64,000 nt of DNA from Undaria pinnatifida. Lineage: Eukaryota > Sar > Phaeophyceae > Laminariales > Alariaceae. The position numbers and the translations under genes are program-made. Shown piece by piece: positions 1 through 11,882 of this stretch. A model generated the notes under the pieces. That model searched no databases, was not told the DNA's origin, and saw nothing but the letters and a program-made list of their open reading frames with translations. Position 1 is the first letter of the stretch. Each line of letters begins with the position of its first letter. Location of the stretch: assembly GCA_012845835.1 (NCBI GenBank), contig JABAKD010000007.1, forward strand, positions 8,024,566-8,088,565, in the 5' to 3' direction.

Positions 1-119
1 GCGTACGACTAAGACCATACACAGCGATGCTCTATTTCACACAACAGCATGCTTTTCGTCTGTGACATATGTGATGGCATCGGGGGAAGGCGTACCAAAA
101 AACAGGGAATACATTTTCG

Positions 120-230
120 ACACAAAAAACAAAAAAAAAATGTTCCTCCTGCTAAGCTGCGCCACGCAAAGGTCGTAGTAAGGAAGAAACCAGTGAGTGG
201 CATGCATTTGTCCCGGTATCGCATCGTTTG
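120..230 (-). repeat. Outer fragment of composite repeat R1, copy 1
   Basis: The reverse complement of this stretch matches 51,840-51,955 (shared blocks include ATACCGGGAC and GCGTGGCGCAGCTTA). At both places it lies beyond the R1 satellite, so it may be the far end of the same composite repeat. The leading ~120 bases hold nothing else recognisable. Confidence 0.6.
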
Positions 231-437
231 GTGTTTTTTTCCTCCGAGAAAACTCTTTGGAGAAATATAGGCGGTGTGCTTTGTTGTTGCTGAGGTCCCT
301 GACTCCGTTGTTGTGGTAATTTGCCGGTCAAGTGCAAGCAGTCGTGTTGGTACGTAACTGACAAATATGTTTGTGTTGCTTTTTACTTGACGTGCTCCCT
401 ATTGCAGCTGATGGCTGATTGATCATCTCGTCCAGTG

Positions 438-755
438 AGTTTTTCTTTTTTTTTGGGGCACAGTTCTACTTTCCAGCTTCTGGACATAAAAGCCGTGACC
501 ACAGGTGTCGTTCCTTCTCCCCCCCCGGTTACTGCCTTCATTTTTTTTGCGCTTAGGTTTCAGCACCCACTGATCGTCGATTTTTTATCCAGTGTTGCTA
601 ACTCACGCTCTCGCGCTTTCCGCAATCAATTACCAGGTGCTGGACAAGAGAAAGTCCCACGAAAATTATACGAGTACCCACTCGGGGGGATTCGAACTCA
701 CGAAATTGACCTGTACCAGGCTCGAGAATAACCTGATACGCCACCGGGGCAGTGA
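438..755 (-). mobile_element. tRNA-derived SINE, copy 1
   Basis: Read on the minus strand, a tRNA-like head begins near 750 with GCCCCGGTGGCG, an A-box-like GTATCAGG and a clear B box GTTCGAATCC near 690. A non-tRNA body follows and an A-rich end lies near 440. The body is collinear with 22,034-22,330 (shared GCGGAAAGCGCGAGAGCGTG and CCAGAAGCTGGAA). Head, body and A-rich tail are the usual layout of a polymerase III SINE. It lies between the R1 satellite and the outer R1 fragment, so it probably inserted into R1. The cloverleaf stems pair poorly, so this is not a functional tRNA gene. Confidence 0.75.
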
Positions 756-767
756 GTGATATAGAGC

Positions 768-850
768 CGGTCGCCCCGGTGGTCTAGTGGGGTTACACTT
801 TTAATACTAGCATCGTTGGTCCTTGAGTTGAACACCACCGCGAAAACCAC
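768..850 (+). mobile_element. tRNA-like SINE head fragment
   Basis: Starts with GCCGGTCGCCCCGGTGG, the same 5' sequence as the SINE copy at 22,034, and continues with an A-box-like TGGTCTAGTGG and a degenerate B box. Only the head is recognisable. It lies head to head with the minus-strand SINE just upstream. Confidence 0.55.
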
Positions 851-1305
851 CGCGTTGTGAGCTTTGTTGGCTTTATTTATTTGCAGAAATAAATGGGATA
901 AAAAGGATCAACTATCTGCTGAAAACGCCTAGCAGCGTGGGTAGGTGCAATTCGACGCGGATCGACGAGGGAAGAAAATGTTGAATTCTTCTCGCGATAA
1001 GAATTAGGGCAGGTACCGTAGTGGTGAGGGGGAAGGGGGGGCCGCTATATGACCCCGGATCTGAGTTATAATACTGGGATGGCAAAAGTATTGCGAGCAT
1101 AAAAATAAATGGGTCGGAAAAATAATGTAAGTGAATTGTATTGCTGCTGCTGTAATTATTCGATACCCAACCAAGTTGCACCGATCGACTCGATCTGTAC
1201 CGACTGCTGTATATTAGACTATGCAATTTGTCCATGTGCAACTTCTCAAATCACAGGCCAGCATGAGATGAGAGTCGTCGAACTTGCTGAACTTCTTAGT
1301 CAGTG
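851..1305. other. No recognised feature
   Basis: Mixed sequence between the SINE fragments and the satellite. No convincing coding frame, RNA gene or repeat was seen. Confidence 0.5.
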
Positions 1306-1309
1306 GGGG

Positions 1310-2530
1310 TTTCCTCTATCCACGAACGCCGGCCGATCGATCGAAGGTTGGGTTACACTGTGCGGGGTGGTATCGAGGCAGGGGGTCAAAAGAAATGTCG
1401 GCGTACCGCGGGGTTGGGGTATACGCATAAAAATTCAGCAGTAGGGCGAGTTGCCCCATTTTTTCCTTGTTGAAAATACTTTGAAGGATTTCTGAACCGG
1501 GGTTGGACGCTGTTCTGTGGTGCTGGCGTTGTATACGAACATCAACTAGCGAAGGCTTCCACACCGTGCGATGTGGTGTTGACCCCGGAGAAGTCGGTTT
1601 TCGTCCCCGGTTTGTTGGAGTTGACGGGGTAGGGAAGGATTTCTGAAACGGCGGTGGAGCCCTATCCTAATCGGGTGCGTCGGAACGCCCCGCGCCCGTT
1701 TGCTGGTCTATCTCCTCCCCGGGGGTCCCTGGCTCTACGAGCTGCACAGCCCCTCAACGATAAGCCAACATGAATAATAGGTGATTGTCGCACCATCGTG
1801 CGGGGCTGTGTCGACCCGCGGGAGAAATCGGTTATCGTCCTCGGCTTGTTGTCAGGATTTCTGAAACGGGCACAGGACTCCATATCCTCCCGTGGTGGCG
1901 TTGCCCTTGTGTCCGAGCCCCAACCAATTAGCGGTAAACGAATATCGTTTGGGTTCCACGTCGTGCGCAGTGGTGGTGTCGACACGGGAGGTCATCATTA
2001 TTGTTTCCGCGTGTTTGGAGCTGTAGAGATTCGGGGGATTCATGAATCGGGGATGGGACCCTATCTTGCCCGTGTGCGACGGAAATACCCCCCATTGACG
2101 GGCCCCCATCCGCCTAGGACGGCGCTGTGGAGCTCGAACCAATCAGCGATCAGCCAACGGGATCGGGGTTTTCTCACCGTGCAGGGTGGTGACGACCCGA
2201 GGAAGCTCGGTTTGCTCCCCCGGTTGATGGAAGTTTTAGAGATGTGGAACGACTCTGGACCTGGGACGGGACCCTATATCCTCCCGAGGTGGAGCTGGCT
2301 CAACATACGAACCATACACATGGCCAATCAGAAAATCGGCCGGTGGTGGGGTTGGAATTTCCACACCGTGTGGGGAGGTATCAACCCGGATGACATCCGG
2401 GTTCGTCCCCAGGTTGTCGGAGTTGTAGATGACATATGTGTGGATGGATTCCGATCCCGGCATGTGACCCTATCGTGCCCAGGTCTCGCCTACTTTGTGT
2501 ATGAATCCTGGCCAATGAGCGATCAGACAA
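1310..2530 (-). repeat. ~190-213-bp satellite array of R1, copy 1
   Basis: About six diverged monomers. The landmark GGGACCCTAT or a variant recurs near 1,657, 1,870, 2,055, 2,268 and 2,464, giving spacings of 187-213 bases. Each monomer also carries CCAATCAGCGATC-like and GTGTGGGGAGGTATC-like blocks. The same satellite occurs in opposite orientation at 46,955-47,575 (about three monomers) and as a partial unit at 51,745-51,835. The 255-codon plus-strand frame across it is a by-product of the repeat. Confidence 0.8.
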
Positions 2531-3090
2531 GAATGACTTTTTTTTTTTTGTCTAAAAAAACTTGAGCCTGAAATTGTTAGCTCTTGAGCTGTGAAAATCT
2601 TAAGCGCTGTGGTCGCGTACGTACTGTATCTACAAGAAGTGAGCGATCTACACAGACAGCTAGCAACACGCAGCAGCAGTGCAATAGCATCCGAGGAGTC
2701 GAATGACGAAGGCAGCCATACCACCGTGTTTCGCGGCTGGAACAACGTCAGCGCGTCTCTCCACGATCAGACAACACAGACAGTCGATCTGAGAGGCTCG
2801 GATCAAGATGATACTATTATATCATGCATTGATTGTATGTTTCAGAAGCTGGCTCAGTGCGCGCCTCCCAGTTGCTACGAAGAGAACACGCAGCGGACCA
2901 TGGGTCAGTCACCTTACTTACTGGCTCCGGATGCTTGATTGGGTTAAAACAATCGTAAGAAACGCACTCGACACGTTTCCTGTTTCGTCGCCATACTAAA
3001 GGGTCACTCGGGTGTGTGTGCTTGAATTTATCCGATCAAAATCTGATAATTGAAGCCCGGAATCGGATTCACTTAAAAAACGGTAGCTCC
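2531..3090 (-). repeat. Composite repeat R1, body, copy 1
   Basis: The reverse complement is collinear with 45,770-46,165 plus 46,807-46,930 and with 51,068-51,735. Shared blocks include GCCAGCTTCTG, a GATCGTGGAGAGGC-like block and GGTTAAGAATTTCAG. Unlike the other two copies, the body is uninterrupted here by the poly-C element family, so it serves as the unfilled reference for both insertions. Confidence 0.75.
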
Positions 3091-3276
3091 ATTTCTTATG
3101 CAGTCGGATTCCGTCAGTCGAAACGACCCTGTTCGACAGGATTCTTCTGGTTCTTTCAAAATCTGATAATTGAAGCCCGGAATCGGATTCACTTAAAAAA
3201 CGGTAGCTCCATTTCTTATACAGTCGGATTCCGTCAGTCGAAACGACCCTGTTCGTCGACAGGATTCTTCTGGTTC
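3037..3276 (+). repeat. 120-bp tandem duplication across a transposon junction
   Basis: CAAAATCTGATAATTGAAGC starts at 3,037 and again at 3,157, so the period is exactly 120 bases. The copies differ by only a few bases. Each unit holds the R1 flank plus the first ~65 bases of the inverted-repeat element, so the duplication arose after that element inserted. Confidence 0.9.
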
Positions 3277-3994
3277 TTCTTCTTATCGTCAGTCAAATCG
3301 TTTTTATAGTTTTCGTGCTCTTCCTAGAAGAAGCGGTTGGTGTGAGGGAGTACTGCTGCACAGCAAGCAGTCGAAATCGGTTGGCAGCTCTGTGCTTCGC
3401 GCTTTCTCCGCGAGCAACGGCTCGACGAACCCTCGTCCCAGTAAGTTGGTGGCATTGGGCTTAGCCGAAAGCCGTCAAAGCTATGTTCGTGGAGTTGCAC
3501 TCAGCCGAGAGCCGCCAAAGCTACAGCAGGCGCAGCCGTTCGTTGTTGGCAGCATGGGATCGAGACCGCGCGCTGCTGCCGTCGTGTGATACACGCTGCT
3601 GACGAGCGGAACTAGGAATACGCCACGCTGACTTGCTGCGAGAAGCAACAGCAGGGATAGCCAAGCCAGCGTCAGCACCTCGTATGATACCGCAGTTCGT
3701 GGTACCTGGTATCGGTGTATGGCCGTGTGGCCGTGTGGGTGTGTGTTTGGTGGTGGGATGAGCGACGCGATCGGTTAAAACAACAACGCTGTAAAACTTT
3801 TTCGACTGAGTTTTTCGACTGAGGATCCAGTCGCAAAAGTCAAGTTTTTCGACTGAATCCGCCAGTCGGAATTCTAAGTTCGAAAAAAATTGAGTCGAAA
3901 AAGCCCTTTTTCGCCCGTGTAAGAAAGCCCGATTTGGGCTTCTGTTCAGTCGAAAAAGGCCGTTTTCGACTGACAAATCCGACTGTATAAGAAA
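3212..3994. mobile_element. 783-bp MITE-like element with terminal inverted repeats
   Basis: The left end TTTCTTATACAGTCGG is mirrored at the right end (CCGACTGTATAAGAAA, ending 3,994). The inverted similarity extends over ~35 bases, and more TTTTTCGACTGA/TCAGTCGAAAAA pairs lie inside the right end. Sequence on both sides belongs to R1, which is continuous at 51,030-51,080. No transposase frame is visible, so it looks non-autonomous. A target-site duplication could not be fixed. Confidence 0.75.
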
Positions 3995-4190
3995 CTTATA
4001 ATATTTAATAGCAGTACCTGGTACGTTGTTATGATTGTTACCTGGTAGTCTATATGCAACTCTTGGCATTACCTACATACTGTACGCGCAGACTATGCTT
4101 GTGTGTGGTGACTTTTTTTACTCTACCAAGTATTGAATCGAAGCATTCGAAGTGCTGCCCTGCTTCGGGCACCCATGCGGAGCCCTTGTA
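3995..4190 (-). repeat. R1 hairpin segment, copy 1
   Basis: The reverse complement matches 45,535-45,735 and 50,845-51,045, including a GGGTGCC...GGCACCC hairpin, TTCAATACTTGGTAGA and TGCCAAGAGTT-like blocks. The central hairpin is partly lost here. Confidence 0.7.
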
Positions 4191-5885
4191 TGATAAGTAT
4201 ACGAAATAGCACCAAATACTACTGCTGTGTGTACTGTAGGTGTCCTGTATTGTACCTGGTATGCGCAGTATCACAGTGCTCTGTACAGCAGAGCTCGAAC
4301 AATGATACTGCATGTCGAAGATCAAGGCTTCTAGTACTTGCTGCGTTGTGTCAAGTAGACAGCGGGCCAGCGTCGGGAATACATATGATACCTACTGTGT
4401 TACGAATATTATAAACTACATTTTATAGGCAGTACCCCCACAGATGCCAGAGGTGACGATACTCAGAGACAATGATATGCCAGTAGCAGCTATGGTTTAA
4501 ATTTAAGGAATGTTATGATATTGGTATGAAAATAAAACGGCACTTACAATTGTGATCATATTTGTACACCCTCCCGAGTGATGTTGCTCGTGCAGTAGTA
4601 CTGCTGTTGTAGGCATGTAAATTATTTAGTCTAGTTTTTTTTTTTTTTTTTTTTTTATCCTCCGGCGGATGGGGAAAAATAAAGCTTTAGCTCACCACAC
4701 TTCCGCGTATTTTCATACGCGTCGTGTGTCGATTTAACTCAGTTGCTTTCGCAGCCCAACGCTAGCTGGCGCACCCTTCGAGTCCCATTGTAGGTATAGC
4801 GTAAGCTGTCCCTATCATTGGTCCTCGTTACAACCCCGGCAGCGCAAGCTGCCGTTGTATACGGGTGCGTGTGTATGTCGAATAGTCTATACGTATAGTC
4901 TACATTAACATACAGAAGTTGCTCATCTGGCTTCACACCTAGCACCAAATACTGCTGCATGTCTTGTAGGTATCCTGTATTGTGGTACCTGGTATGCGCA
5001 GTATCGCAGCGCTCTGTACAGCACAGCTCGAACAATGATACTGCACGCCGAAGATCACGGCTTCTTGTACTTGCTGCGCTGTGCGAAGTAGACAGCGGGC
5101 CAGCGTCGGGAATACAGATGAACACCTACTGAGTTACGAAGATACGCTACATTTTGTAGGCAGCACCCCCACAGATGTCAGAGGTGGCGATACTTGAAAG
5201 ACAACGGTATATCAGTCCCGGTCCTGGTTTAAATATAAGGTATGTGATAATGTTAGTTTGACAGTAAAACGGAACTTATAATTGTGACCATATTTGTACG
5301 CCCTCCCGAGTGACGTGCAGTAGTAGGAAGGTACAGCACCACAGGTACCAAGTCTAGTCTATACGTATAGTCTACATTAACATACAGAAGTTGCTCATCT
5401 GGCTTCACACCTAGCACCAAATACTGCTGCATGTCTTGTAGGTATCCTGTATTGTGGTACCTGGTATGCGCAGTATCGCAGCGCTCTGTACAGCACAGCT
5501 CGAACAATGATACTGCACGCCGAAGATCACGGCTTCTTGTACTTGCTGCGCTGTGCGAAGTAGACAGCGGGCCAGCGTCGGGAATACAGATGAACACCTA
5601 CTGAGTTACGAAGATACGCTACATTTTGTAGGCAGCACCCCCACAGATGTCAGAGGTGGCGATACTTGAAAGACAACGGTATATCAGTCCCGGTCCTGGT
5701 TTAAATATAAGGTATGTGATAATGTTAGTTTGACAGTAAAACGAAACTTATAATTGTGACCATATTTGTACGCCCTCCCGAGTGACGTGCAGTGGTAGGA
5801 AGGTACAGCACCACAGGTACCGCTGCTGTATGTATACATATAGACAACATACAGAGGTTGCCCTTCTGGCTTTACACCTTTGCTC
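4186..5885 (+). repeat. 472-bp tandem array (two near-identical units, one diverged, one partial)
   Basis: A diverged unit (about 4,186-4,615) is followed by 4,883-5,354 and 5,355-5,826, which differ at about two positions by eye, then by a diverged partial unit. Landmarks in each are CACCAAATACT, TACCTGGTATGCGCAGTATC and CAGCGGGCCAGCGTCGGGAA. The near-identity means recent duplication or a copying/assembly effect. The minus-strand 128- and 114-codon frames repeated in the units do not resemble a known protein. A poly-T run lies at about 4,635-4,656. Confidence 0.9.
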
Positions 5886-6980
5886 GTTTTTGAGTCTTCC
5901 CATACCCCCCAGAAAATGACGAGCGTGATCTAGTCACCATGCGTCTACGGAAGCACGCGCAGCAGTACGAGTATCGTCATGCGGCACGCACTTTATACTC
6001 GTACGTATACGAAGATCGGATTGCGCGTGGCCGATCAGTCCAGTCGACAATATTTCCTTTTGGAGTCCGAAGGAACAGAAGACCCTACACACCTGGCAAC
6101 CTGGCTACTGGCTACCTGGCAGTCTCTCGGTAGTGTGATGCTGCAACACCCGACCGTCCTCCTCCTCCCTTCTGGATACGCATGCCACAAGCCAGGACTA
6201 CGACGGATGTGATGTTGTGCTCGTACCTACCTCGTAGATCTTTCTTGTATTTAGCAAGAAAGGTTGCCCGGAGATACCGTAGAACTTCGACGTTCCTGCC
6301 CATATCATAGACGACGATATCTTCTTCTAGGCTTTCTGGGGTTGGCCCTTCCTACAGCTCCCACGGCACCAACACACCGAACTCGTTGCGGGTGATAAAC
6401 TCGAGAGAGAGGCTTCATGGCAGTTTTGTCATGTTGATCCAGGCTCAGATAGATGCTCCTGCGCGTGTATGATCTCAAGGCCAGTATCGGCAGTATAGAC
6501 TAGAGTACAGAACACCGAAATGTTCGACTAACGGCCAAGGCAAGATCACTCCGTAGGTCACGCCGCTTTTCGTTTTCGTCGTTTCTACGAAGAAGATACG
6601 CGACCAGAGTTTCTTGCTCGTTTTCTTAATTATAATTTCGACCTGTGTCAGGTCAGGATGGAAAAGGCTGTTGGTTGGCCAGGATACCCAGGATCACGAC
6701 TGCATCGTGACCGGACTGATTGGCTTAATAATTATTTGGAAAATGTTTTTCGTTTCTCGTTGTCTAAATTGGTCCGAAGAGGCCACGCCACCCTCTATAC
6801 CATACCCCATACCCTCATGAGCACCGAGCACACACAGAACACAGGAGAGTTGCGAACCGAGCTCGAGCAGGAGGAGCTCAACACCGTGACGGGTACGACC
6901 ACAGAAGTAGCAACACGTAGCAAGTGTAAGGGCCTGCACGTGCGCCGCCTGCTCCCCCTCTGACCGAGCAGTCATACCGT
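5886..6980. other. No recognised feature
   Basis: Unique-looking sequence. Short open frames are present (for example 6,658-6,963, plus), but no domain, splice pattern or repeat supports them. Confidence 0.5.
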
Positions 6981-6984
6981 ATCT

Positions 6985-7162
6985 AGATTCGGTCCGAAGG
7001 ATCAGGTTGTTCTACGGAGCACCGAGGATTTGCTATCTTTATCGCCTCGGACCCTCGAGTCATTCATGATGGTAGCCTTTGGGGCTTCAGAGGGAAAAAG
7101 CGTCGAAAGCTTTGACGATTGGCAACGCGAAGCCCGTGCTGCCGGCATGATAGGGCGGGGGT
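6985..7162 (+). CDS. Possible orphan exon, unknown product
   Basis: After a possible 3' splice site (CGTATCTAG), one frame reads about 59 residues to a TAG at 7,160-7,162. It has balanced, globular-looking composition: acidic and hydrophobic residues alternate, and it ends in DDWQREARAAGMIGRG. There is no good upstream start, so it would be a terminal exon or a gene remnant. I do not recognise the family. Composition is the only support, and chance remains possible. Confidence 0.3.
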
Positions 7163-7615
7163 AGGGAAGGTGCCCACACTGCAAAGCAAAGCGTTGTGCG
7201 ACACGCGCGTGCCATGGTCATGCCCGTACTTCTGCTGTTAGTTGTACGCTCTTCCTTCGTAGGCCCTTGGCAAGTAGGCTCTAGGCAAGACCGCTCTCAG
7301 CTCTTTGCTGGACATTGCGTTCTGCATGGTCCCCAACATCCGAATGCAGCTGTAGCCCGCTTCCTGTGGTCCCTGCGCAAATACAGTATATAGCTGACAC
7401 CATGGCAGGCTCGTACCAGTAGCCAATTTCTTGTGATTCTCAGAGAGGGAGGGAAGAGCCGCGGACACCAGCACCCTCAGGGATACAGGAAATCCAGCAC
7501 CCATGGATCTCACTGGTGCTGCTGTACCTACTACTGCGGCGATTATTGCTTGCCACGCGAGCACAAGTTTCCGCTTCAAAGGAAGGAGTGAGTGAGGTGA
7601 GGGATGTGCTTATGT
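7163..7615. other. No recognised feature
   Basis: No convincing gene or repeat; short frames on both strands are compatible with chance. Confidence 0.45.
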
Positions 7616-7619
7616 TTAT

Positions 7620-7950
7620 GCGAGGGGACAGAGTAGTGCGTTAGGGGACCGCCGAGCGAGGCGACCGCCAAGGGGTTTTGAGCAGCGGCACCACCGAGAG
7701 AGGGGACCGCTAAGGCTTTGGGTGTCGGAACCGCCGAGTGAGGGACCCGCAAAGCAAGGAGCGGGACAATCGATTGACGGGACCGCCATCATGTTTGGGC
7801 GGCAGGCACACGGCACCAGGCGGTATATAATTCAGCCGATTACATTTAAGTAAGAATTACCTTTTTGAAGTACTGCGCCATGGCGAATATATGATTGGGG
7901 TAGAGCTCTACTACTGCATGCAGAAAGGTTTTATAAAATACTAACTGGTA
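7620..7950 (-). repeat. GC-rich imperfect repeat block (GGCGGTCCC type), copy 1
   Basis: Plus-strand GGGACCGCC/GGGACCGCT motifs recur about every 35-50 bases between 7,640 and 7,790. They are followed by a unique flank with AAACATGATGG-like sequence (inverse) and TAGAGCTCTACTACTGCATG. The block matches 44,820-45,140 in opposite orientation, flank included, and is part of the larger inverted relationship between the two ends of the window. Confidence 0.75.
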
Positions 7951-8014
7951 CTTGCCTGGTAGACTATTATTAGTTCAGTGGTACTCCCGAATAATGTCCG
8001 TTGTTGCCGGCCGG

Positions 8015-8640
8015 TGCTGTGTCATCCTCGGTAAGTACGAAAAATAACCAAAGAATAACAGGGCAGTACGGCAGCGCAGTACGTACGGTAGTGAAGGTAT
8101 CATCCTCTGTATGTAGACGAAGTACAAAAAAAACAAAATAATAACAGGGCAGCAGTACGTACGGTAGTAAAGGACAGAGGAGTGCAGCAGTGGGGACGTG
8201 GTACACCCAAGCACCAGTGGGAGGCCGGTATTTTAGAAACAAGAAAAAAGGTTCATCTCCCACAACAGGACGAAAAAAGAATCCCACGTACGGAACGGCC
8301 CACCAACCCACCACGGACAACGCAGTGCACCCTCTACCCACCCACCGACCAAACCTTTACTACATACAGCAGTACAGCAGTGCAGCAGTGCTTACAGCAG
8401 TACACCTGGTACGCGGGGAGCAGTTAGTTGGTTGGTTCTTGAGGACCTTGTACGATGAAACAGGAAACAAACGGAGACAGTTTCATATTTTTTTGACGTT
8501 ACTCGGCCATCTCGGGGAGCGAGCGAGCCGCCATCCACCGCCCACACACGGACCTACCCAGTACAGCACAGTACAGCAATGCAGCAGTACGTGGAGCAAT
8601 ACACCTGACAGGCAAGCAGCAGCCGGTTCGTTGGTTACAA
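8015..8640 (+). repeat. Short tandem and CAG-rich duplicated sequence
   Basis: Two adjacent ~76-base units (about 8,020-8,097 and 8,098-8,173) share ATAACAGGGCAG and GTACGTACGGTAGT. Two looser duplicates at about 8,270-8,440 and 8,520-8,635 share CAGTACAGCAGTGCAGCAGT-like strings and GGTTSGTTGGTT. No gene is apparent despite the 192-codon plus frame crossing it. Confidence 0.6.
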
Positions 8641-9185
8641 TGCTCTCGGGATGGGCGGGATTTGCAATTGTTTACTATTTATTCCCCGCCACGCAGGGGG
8701 CCAAGCGACAAGCGCTAGCGTGGCCGATTCTGCGTACATCGAGCGGCGACGGCTGGACGCAGCTGTGATTGGTTGCGGTGTTGTGCTTGTTGTTGACACA
8801 GGCGCACTTGTCGTCTCGTGTCCATGGCTCAAGTGGCCAAAGAGCAATTCGAAAGTTAAATATAGTCTAGACTAATTGGAGTTAAAAAAAAAACGGGCAG
8901 CGACGAAGAAAAAGCGGAGGGAGGCAAGCGAGCCGTCCCGCCCTCGGGAGAGCGATTTCCACGCTTCCCCCTCGCCGAGTTGGGGGCACCGACGCCCGTT
9001 CTTTCGCCGGCACGTCGTAGTGCTGCTGTGCGGATGGGACGTGGCGGCACCGCGAGGCCGCCGGAGGCCGAGTGGAGCTCGGGAGTCGCAGCTTTTTTGG
9101 GGGGGTGTTAACCAAGATATTTTCAAAAATCCAAATAAACGCCACTATCTACCACGACGTTGTTAGCGTACGTATTAGTCTAGTC
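8641..9185. other. No recognised feature
   Basis: 8,876-9,110 is GC-rich with stop-poor frames on both strands. No domain or splice signal supports a gene. Confidence 0.45.
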
Positions 9186-9189
9186 TAGT

Positions 9190-11200
9190 CTATATAATAA
9201 ATATATTTTTTGTTGCGATCTTATTGTACATGTATGTACGGTGTACCAAAACACCGACACATTCAGTGCGATAATTCGAGATCGACACATTGTGTGGTCT
9301 ATACCGTCTTGATGCAGTCATAAAGGTGAATTGGGGTATTCTTGTCCCGATCGATATAATCCCACGTCGACACCACAGAACATAAGTATTGCCTTCAACA
9401 GATTGGTGCGGATTCCACAGCCGTAACATCACGAAAAAACAGACTTTCCTCCATAACATCCTCTGGGCCATAAACGTCTTCGTATAAACGCTGTTGCAAC
9501 CCCGTAACATCCCCTAATCGGCAAACCGCCCCAAAACCGTCAAACATAATTTCGCAAAGCACCCCGTCTTATCGGTTTACCGCCAAACCATTGCAGAACG
9601 AATAATACGACTTTCTCGATAACATCCTCTCAGACATTAACGTTTTGGTGTGAACGCTGTTCCAACGCCCTACCATCCCTTTAACGGGAAACAACCCCAA
9701 AACCATCAACGAGGACTTCCCCAATAACACCCCGTCCGCCCGATAACGTTTTGGAATGAACGCCTTTTCACCCGCCTTGGCTCCCACACCCGTCAAAACC
9801 TTTTTTGCCCGTTTATCGCCTTACCGCCCCATCTAAAAAAAACTCACATAAATTCCACAACATAGCATCTTCTGATCCATATAATATACGCTTTCGTGTA
9901 AACGCTGTTCCAACCCCCGCAACTCCCCCTTAACGGCCAAAACCATCAAGCTATCAAGCAGAACTTCCATCATAACACCCCGGCCGCCCGTTACGTTTTC
10001 GTTAAACGCTTCTCCGCCTGCCTTGGTTTCCAACACCCGCCTAAATATAATTACTTGTACAGCGAAAATACTTGAAACACGCCAAGTGGTCGCTTCTTTG
10101 CTTACCGTACCGCAAGTCGAACATCAGATCTTCCTCAATAACATCCTCTCAGCGATTTTGTACAAACGCTGTTCCAACCCTCATAATCCCCTTACCGGCA
10201 AACGATCTAACAGGACGTCCATGATTCACCCCGTCCGCCCGATTACGCTTTCGTATAGTCGCTTTTTACCACCCGCCTCCTTTCCCCACACCCGCCCAAA
10301 CCAAATTTACTCGTGCACTGTGCACAGCGAAAACACTTCAAACACGCCCAGTGGTCGCGATTCCGCTTACCGCCCAACCACGTCAACACGAAAAAACATA
10401 ACTTTCTCAAAAAGATCCTCTCAGCCATGAACGTTTTCGTACAAACGCTATTCCAACGCCCTGCCATCCCTTTGCCGGGAAACCACCCCAAAACCATCAA
10501 TGAGGACTTCGCGCCCAACTCTCGCGCCCAACTCTCCCAATGATCGTTTATTCGTTCTCCGCCCAATATCTAGAAAGACGATCAAGACAGATGTTCCTTT
10601 ACAACACCCTCTCCGCAATAACACGTTTTAGTATGAGAACTGGGACAGCCGTGTAGCGTAACTTACCCACAACCGCCCAGACCTCTTCTCCGGCAAGCGA
10701 CAGCACAAAAACGCGTCAATCACGCCTGATTGCTGCTTATCCGCCAAACAACTCCAATAGGATGAAAGAGACCTTCCTTGATAACATAATACCCTCTCCT
10801 ACATAAACGGTTTCGTATAAGCGCTGGTCCATGCTGCTTACCTCCCCAACAGCGGCCCAGATCTATCTTTTTTGTGAAGCGAAAGCGCGAAGACGCGTCA
10901 AAACATGCCCGATTGTCGCTTATGAGCTCACCGTCTAACCACTTCAAAACGATTAAAAAGACTTCCATAGTAACACAACCTCAGACATATACGTTGTGAT
11001 ATAAACGCTGGGTCCTACCGTTTATACTCCTCAACAGCGGCCCAACGTCATCTTCAAAGCACGCGAACGCGTCAAACACGCCGCATGGTCGCTTATCCGT
11101 TCACCGCTTCGAAACGATGAAACAGACATTCCTTAAGAGCAGAACACCTTCTCCTTCATGTACGACTTTGTACAAGAGCTGGTCAAACCGCCTAAATTTA
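9190..11200 (-). repeat. ~250-bp tandem array, arm of a fold-back-like element
   Basis: CGCCCG(A)TTACG(C)TTTTCGT-like landmarks recur at about 9,738, 9,985 and 10,236 (spacing 247-251). CCATCAA(C/T)GAGGACTTC and ACGCTGTTCCAACGCC blocks also recur, and about seven diverged units are present. Units of the same family occur inverted at 40,985-41,960 and once in the right half of the palindrome centred near 11,945. The first ~230 bases (9,190-9,430) also match 42,845-43,048 in inverse orientation. Confidence 0.8.
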
Positions 11201-11596
11201 CGCTGAACGTGTCAATAGCGTAATCGAGCCGGACCTTGCGTTTTGGATCTAATACCGAAACTGTTCCCGATGTGTTTTTGGGCTCCATGGTAAGGCCTGC
11301 TATTCACCGCTCGAGACGCGACCAACCGACTGCCATTATTTATTTAACCGCCTGACGTCCGACCTGCAATTTCAGCTTGTCAAGTGTTCTGTTGTTTTTT
11401 CTTTTATGCTGTCCCGGCGCCCCGTTTGCGTTTGCTCTTCATTCCCTCGGTGGAGGTCCCCGTGCGAAGGATTGGGGGGGGGGGCTCTTTACCCGGTACT
11501 GGCAGCGCAGGGGGTGCCGACGACCTCCTAGGTGGGACGCCCAAGATATCCAGAGAGTGGAGCAACTGACTTACCACGTTCCTGGGGTTAGCGGAG

Positions 11597-11882
11597 TCCT
11601 TACCTTGGCCGGTAAGGTCGGCGAAGACCCGGTGCATGCTTTTGGTCGTGTTCGATAACTTCAAGAGCGGGACACGGTCAAAGTCCAGGCTGCTCACCGT
11701 CTGTGTTGTGCTTAGGCCCATAAAAAACAGGGAGCTGTGTCCTCACCTTGGCCGGTAAGGTCGGCGAAGACCCGGTGCATGCTTTCGGTCGTGTTCGATA
11801 ACTTCATGAGCGGGACACGGTCAAAGTCCAGGCTGCTCACCGTCTGTGTTGTGCTTAGGCCCATAAAACACAGGGAGCTGAT
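11597..11882 (+). repeat. 143-bp tandem duplication inside the palindrome's left arm
   Basis: TCCTTACCTTGGCCGGTAAG starts at 11,597 and its near-copy at 11,740; both units end in CAGGGAGCTG. The right arm has a single unit, so this duplication explains the ~135-base length difference between arms and postdates the palindrome. Confidence 0.9.

Noticed and set aside
1798-2565. 255-codon plus frame
   Set aside because: Crosses five satellite monomers and is not kept in the other R1 copies.
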